This document shows, in pieces, positions 63,603-64,000 of a DNA stretch of 64,000 nt (the stretch's first letter is position 1; each line of letters begins with the position of its first letter). Below the pieces are notes generated by a model, which made no database searches, was not told where the DNA came from, and worked only from the letters and a program-made list of their open reading frames with translations. Origin of the DNA: Enterobacter cloacae (GTDB lineage Bacteria > Pseudomonadota > Gammaproteobacteria > Enterobacterales > Enterobacteriaceae); contig NZ_JAALCJ010000003.1 of the NCBI RefSeq assembly GCF_011078175.1, positions 310,001 through 374,000 of the forward strand, written 5' to 3'. Both the position numbers and the translations under genes were made by a program.

Positions 63603-64000
63603 TCAAAACCGACTCAAACTCTCCATTGCCACTGTCTTAAATTCGGCAAAATCGCCGCAGCTACAGAGCCGCGCCATGGCGCGCTCGCGCAGGAAGGTGA
63701 CGAAAATATCGTAGATCGCCATCGCCTCTTCATACTCGCTTTTGCTGATGGCGAGCAGGAAAATCACGTGCGCGGTTTCGTCACCCCAGGCAATTCCCTG
63801 CGGGGCGAGTACGGTGTAGACCACGGTTTTCTTTGCCAGCAGGCCGAGGGAGTGCGGCAGCGCAATGCCGTCGCCAAGCATGGTGCTGACGATGGCTTCA
63901 CGTTCGATAACCGAATCCAGAAACTCCCCGCCGACAAAACCTTCTTCTTCAAGCTGTTCGCACAGCTCGCGGAACAACGTTTGCTGGTCAATGGGCGTGT
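63603..64000 (-). CDS. C-terminal EIIA domain of a PTS-type regulator, cut by window edge
   Basis: About 130 residues, frame open to the right edge. Fructose/mannitol-type EIIA domain: LGDGIALPHSLG with phospho-His, then AHVIFLLAIS. The stop is at 63603, so the domain is at a C-terminus. The most likely whole protein is a BglG/MtlR-type PRD regulator with a fused EIIA, or a stand-alone EIIA. It cannot be decided from the visible part. Confidence 0.7.
   Translation of the reverse strand, partial: TPIDQQTLFRELCEQLEEEGFVGGEFLDSVIEREAIVSTMLGDGIALPHSLGLLAKKTVVYTVLAPQGIAWGDETAHVIFLLAISKSEYEEAMAIYDIFVTFLRERAMARLCSCGDFAEFKTVAMESLSRF

Overview
The window reads as the chromosome of a member of the Enterobacteriaceae, most likely the Enterobacter cloacae complex or a close relative. 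The evidence is the backbone leuX-miaE-rraB-argI/F, tabA-arcACBD-pyrLBI-ridA and mgtA-treR-treB-treC-nrdD-nrdG, a chromosomal-type fosA, and a catabolic arginine deiminase operon. No rRNA, integrase, transposase, CRISPR array or replication origin was found. One tRNA gene is present (leuX, minus strand, about 21.2 kb).

Region by region. 0-21 kb is accessory DNA ending at leuX. It holds the end of mcrC, a glycoside-hydrolase/transporter/LacI cluster whose transporter is broken (5' half missing, plus a 122-bp MITE-like insertion), fosA, a second tryptophanyl-tRNA synthetase preceded by what looks like a complete Trp attenuator, an orphan Hcp module, and then a defence block. The defence block contains a SymE-like toxin, an HNH nuclease with an SBD-like N-terminus, a DUF262/DUF1524 GmrSD-like nuclease, and a five-gene AT-rich minus-strand operon. 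That operon runs small HTH-like protein > SNF2 helicase > DUF4391 protein > type III-like Mod > type III-like Res. mcrC and symE mark this as the counterpart of the E. coli immigration control region. 21-25 kb is core: a membrane-anchored unknown protein, miaE, rraB, and an ornithine carbamoyltransferase with two ARG boxes. 25-32 kb is xynR-yagHGFE (xylan/xylonate catabolism) and tabA. In gene order and apparent sequence the block argF-xynR-yagHGFE matches the block inside the E. coli K-12 CP4-6 prophage.

32-40 kb is the arginine deiminase operon (arcA, arcC, arcB, a YfcC/ArcD-type permease, a second ArgR) followed by pyrLBI and ridA. 40-44.5 kb is a chitin pair, a GbpA-like LPMO and a GH20 hexosaminidase. 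44.5-54 kb is mgtA with its mgtL leader, treR, a second orphan Hcp module wedged between treR and treB, then treB and treC. 53.7-60 kb is a glycan-uptake cluster: KdgM-family porin, RpiR-family regulator, fructose-type PTS EIIBC, GH38 alpha-mannosidase and EIIA. 60-64 kb is the anaerobic ribonucleotide reductase nrdD-nrdG with FNR, NrdR and DnaA-box-like sites upstream, a RelBE-type toxin-antitoxin pair, and the C-terminal end of a PTS-type regulator that runs off the window.

The main candidates for something new are the five-gene helicase/DUF4391/type III-like operon, the attenuator-controlled second TrpRS, and the two orphan effector-immunity-Hcp modules. Family names, comparisons with E. 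coli proteins and gene orders elsewhere come from memory, not from a database search.
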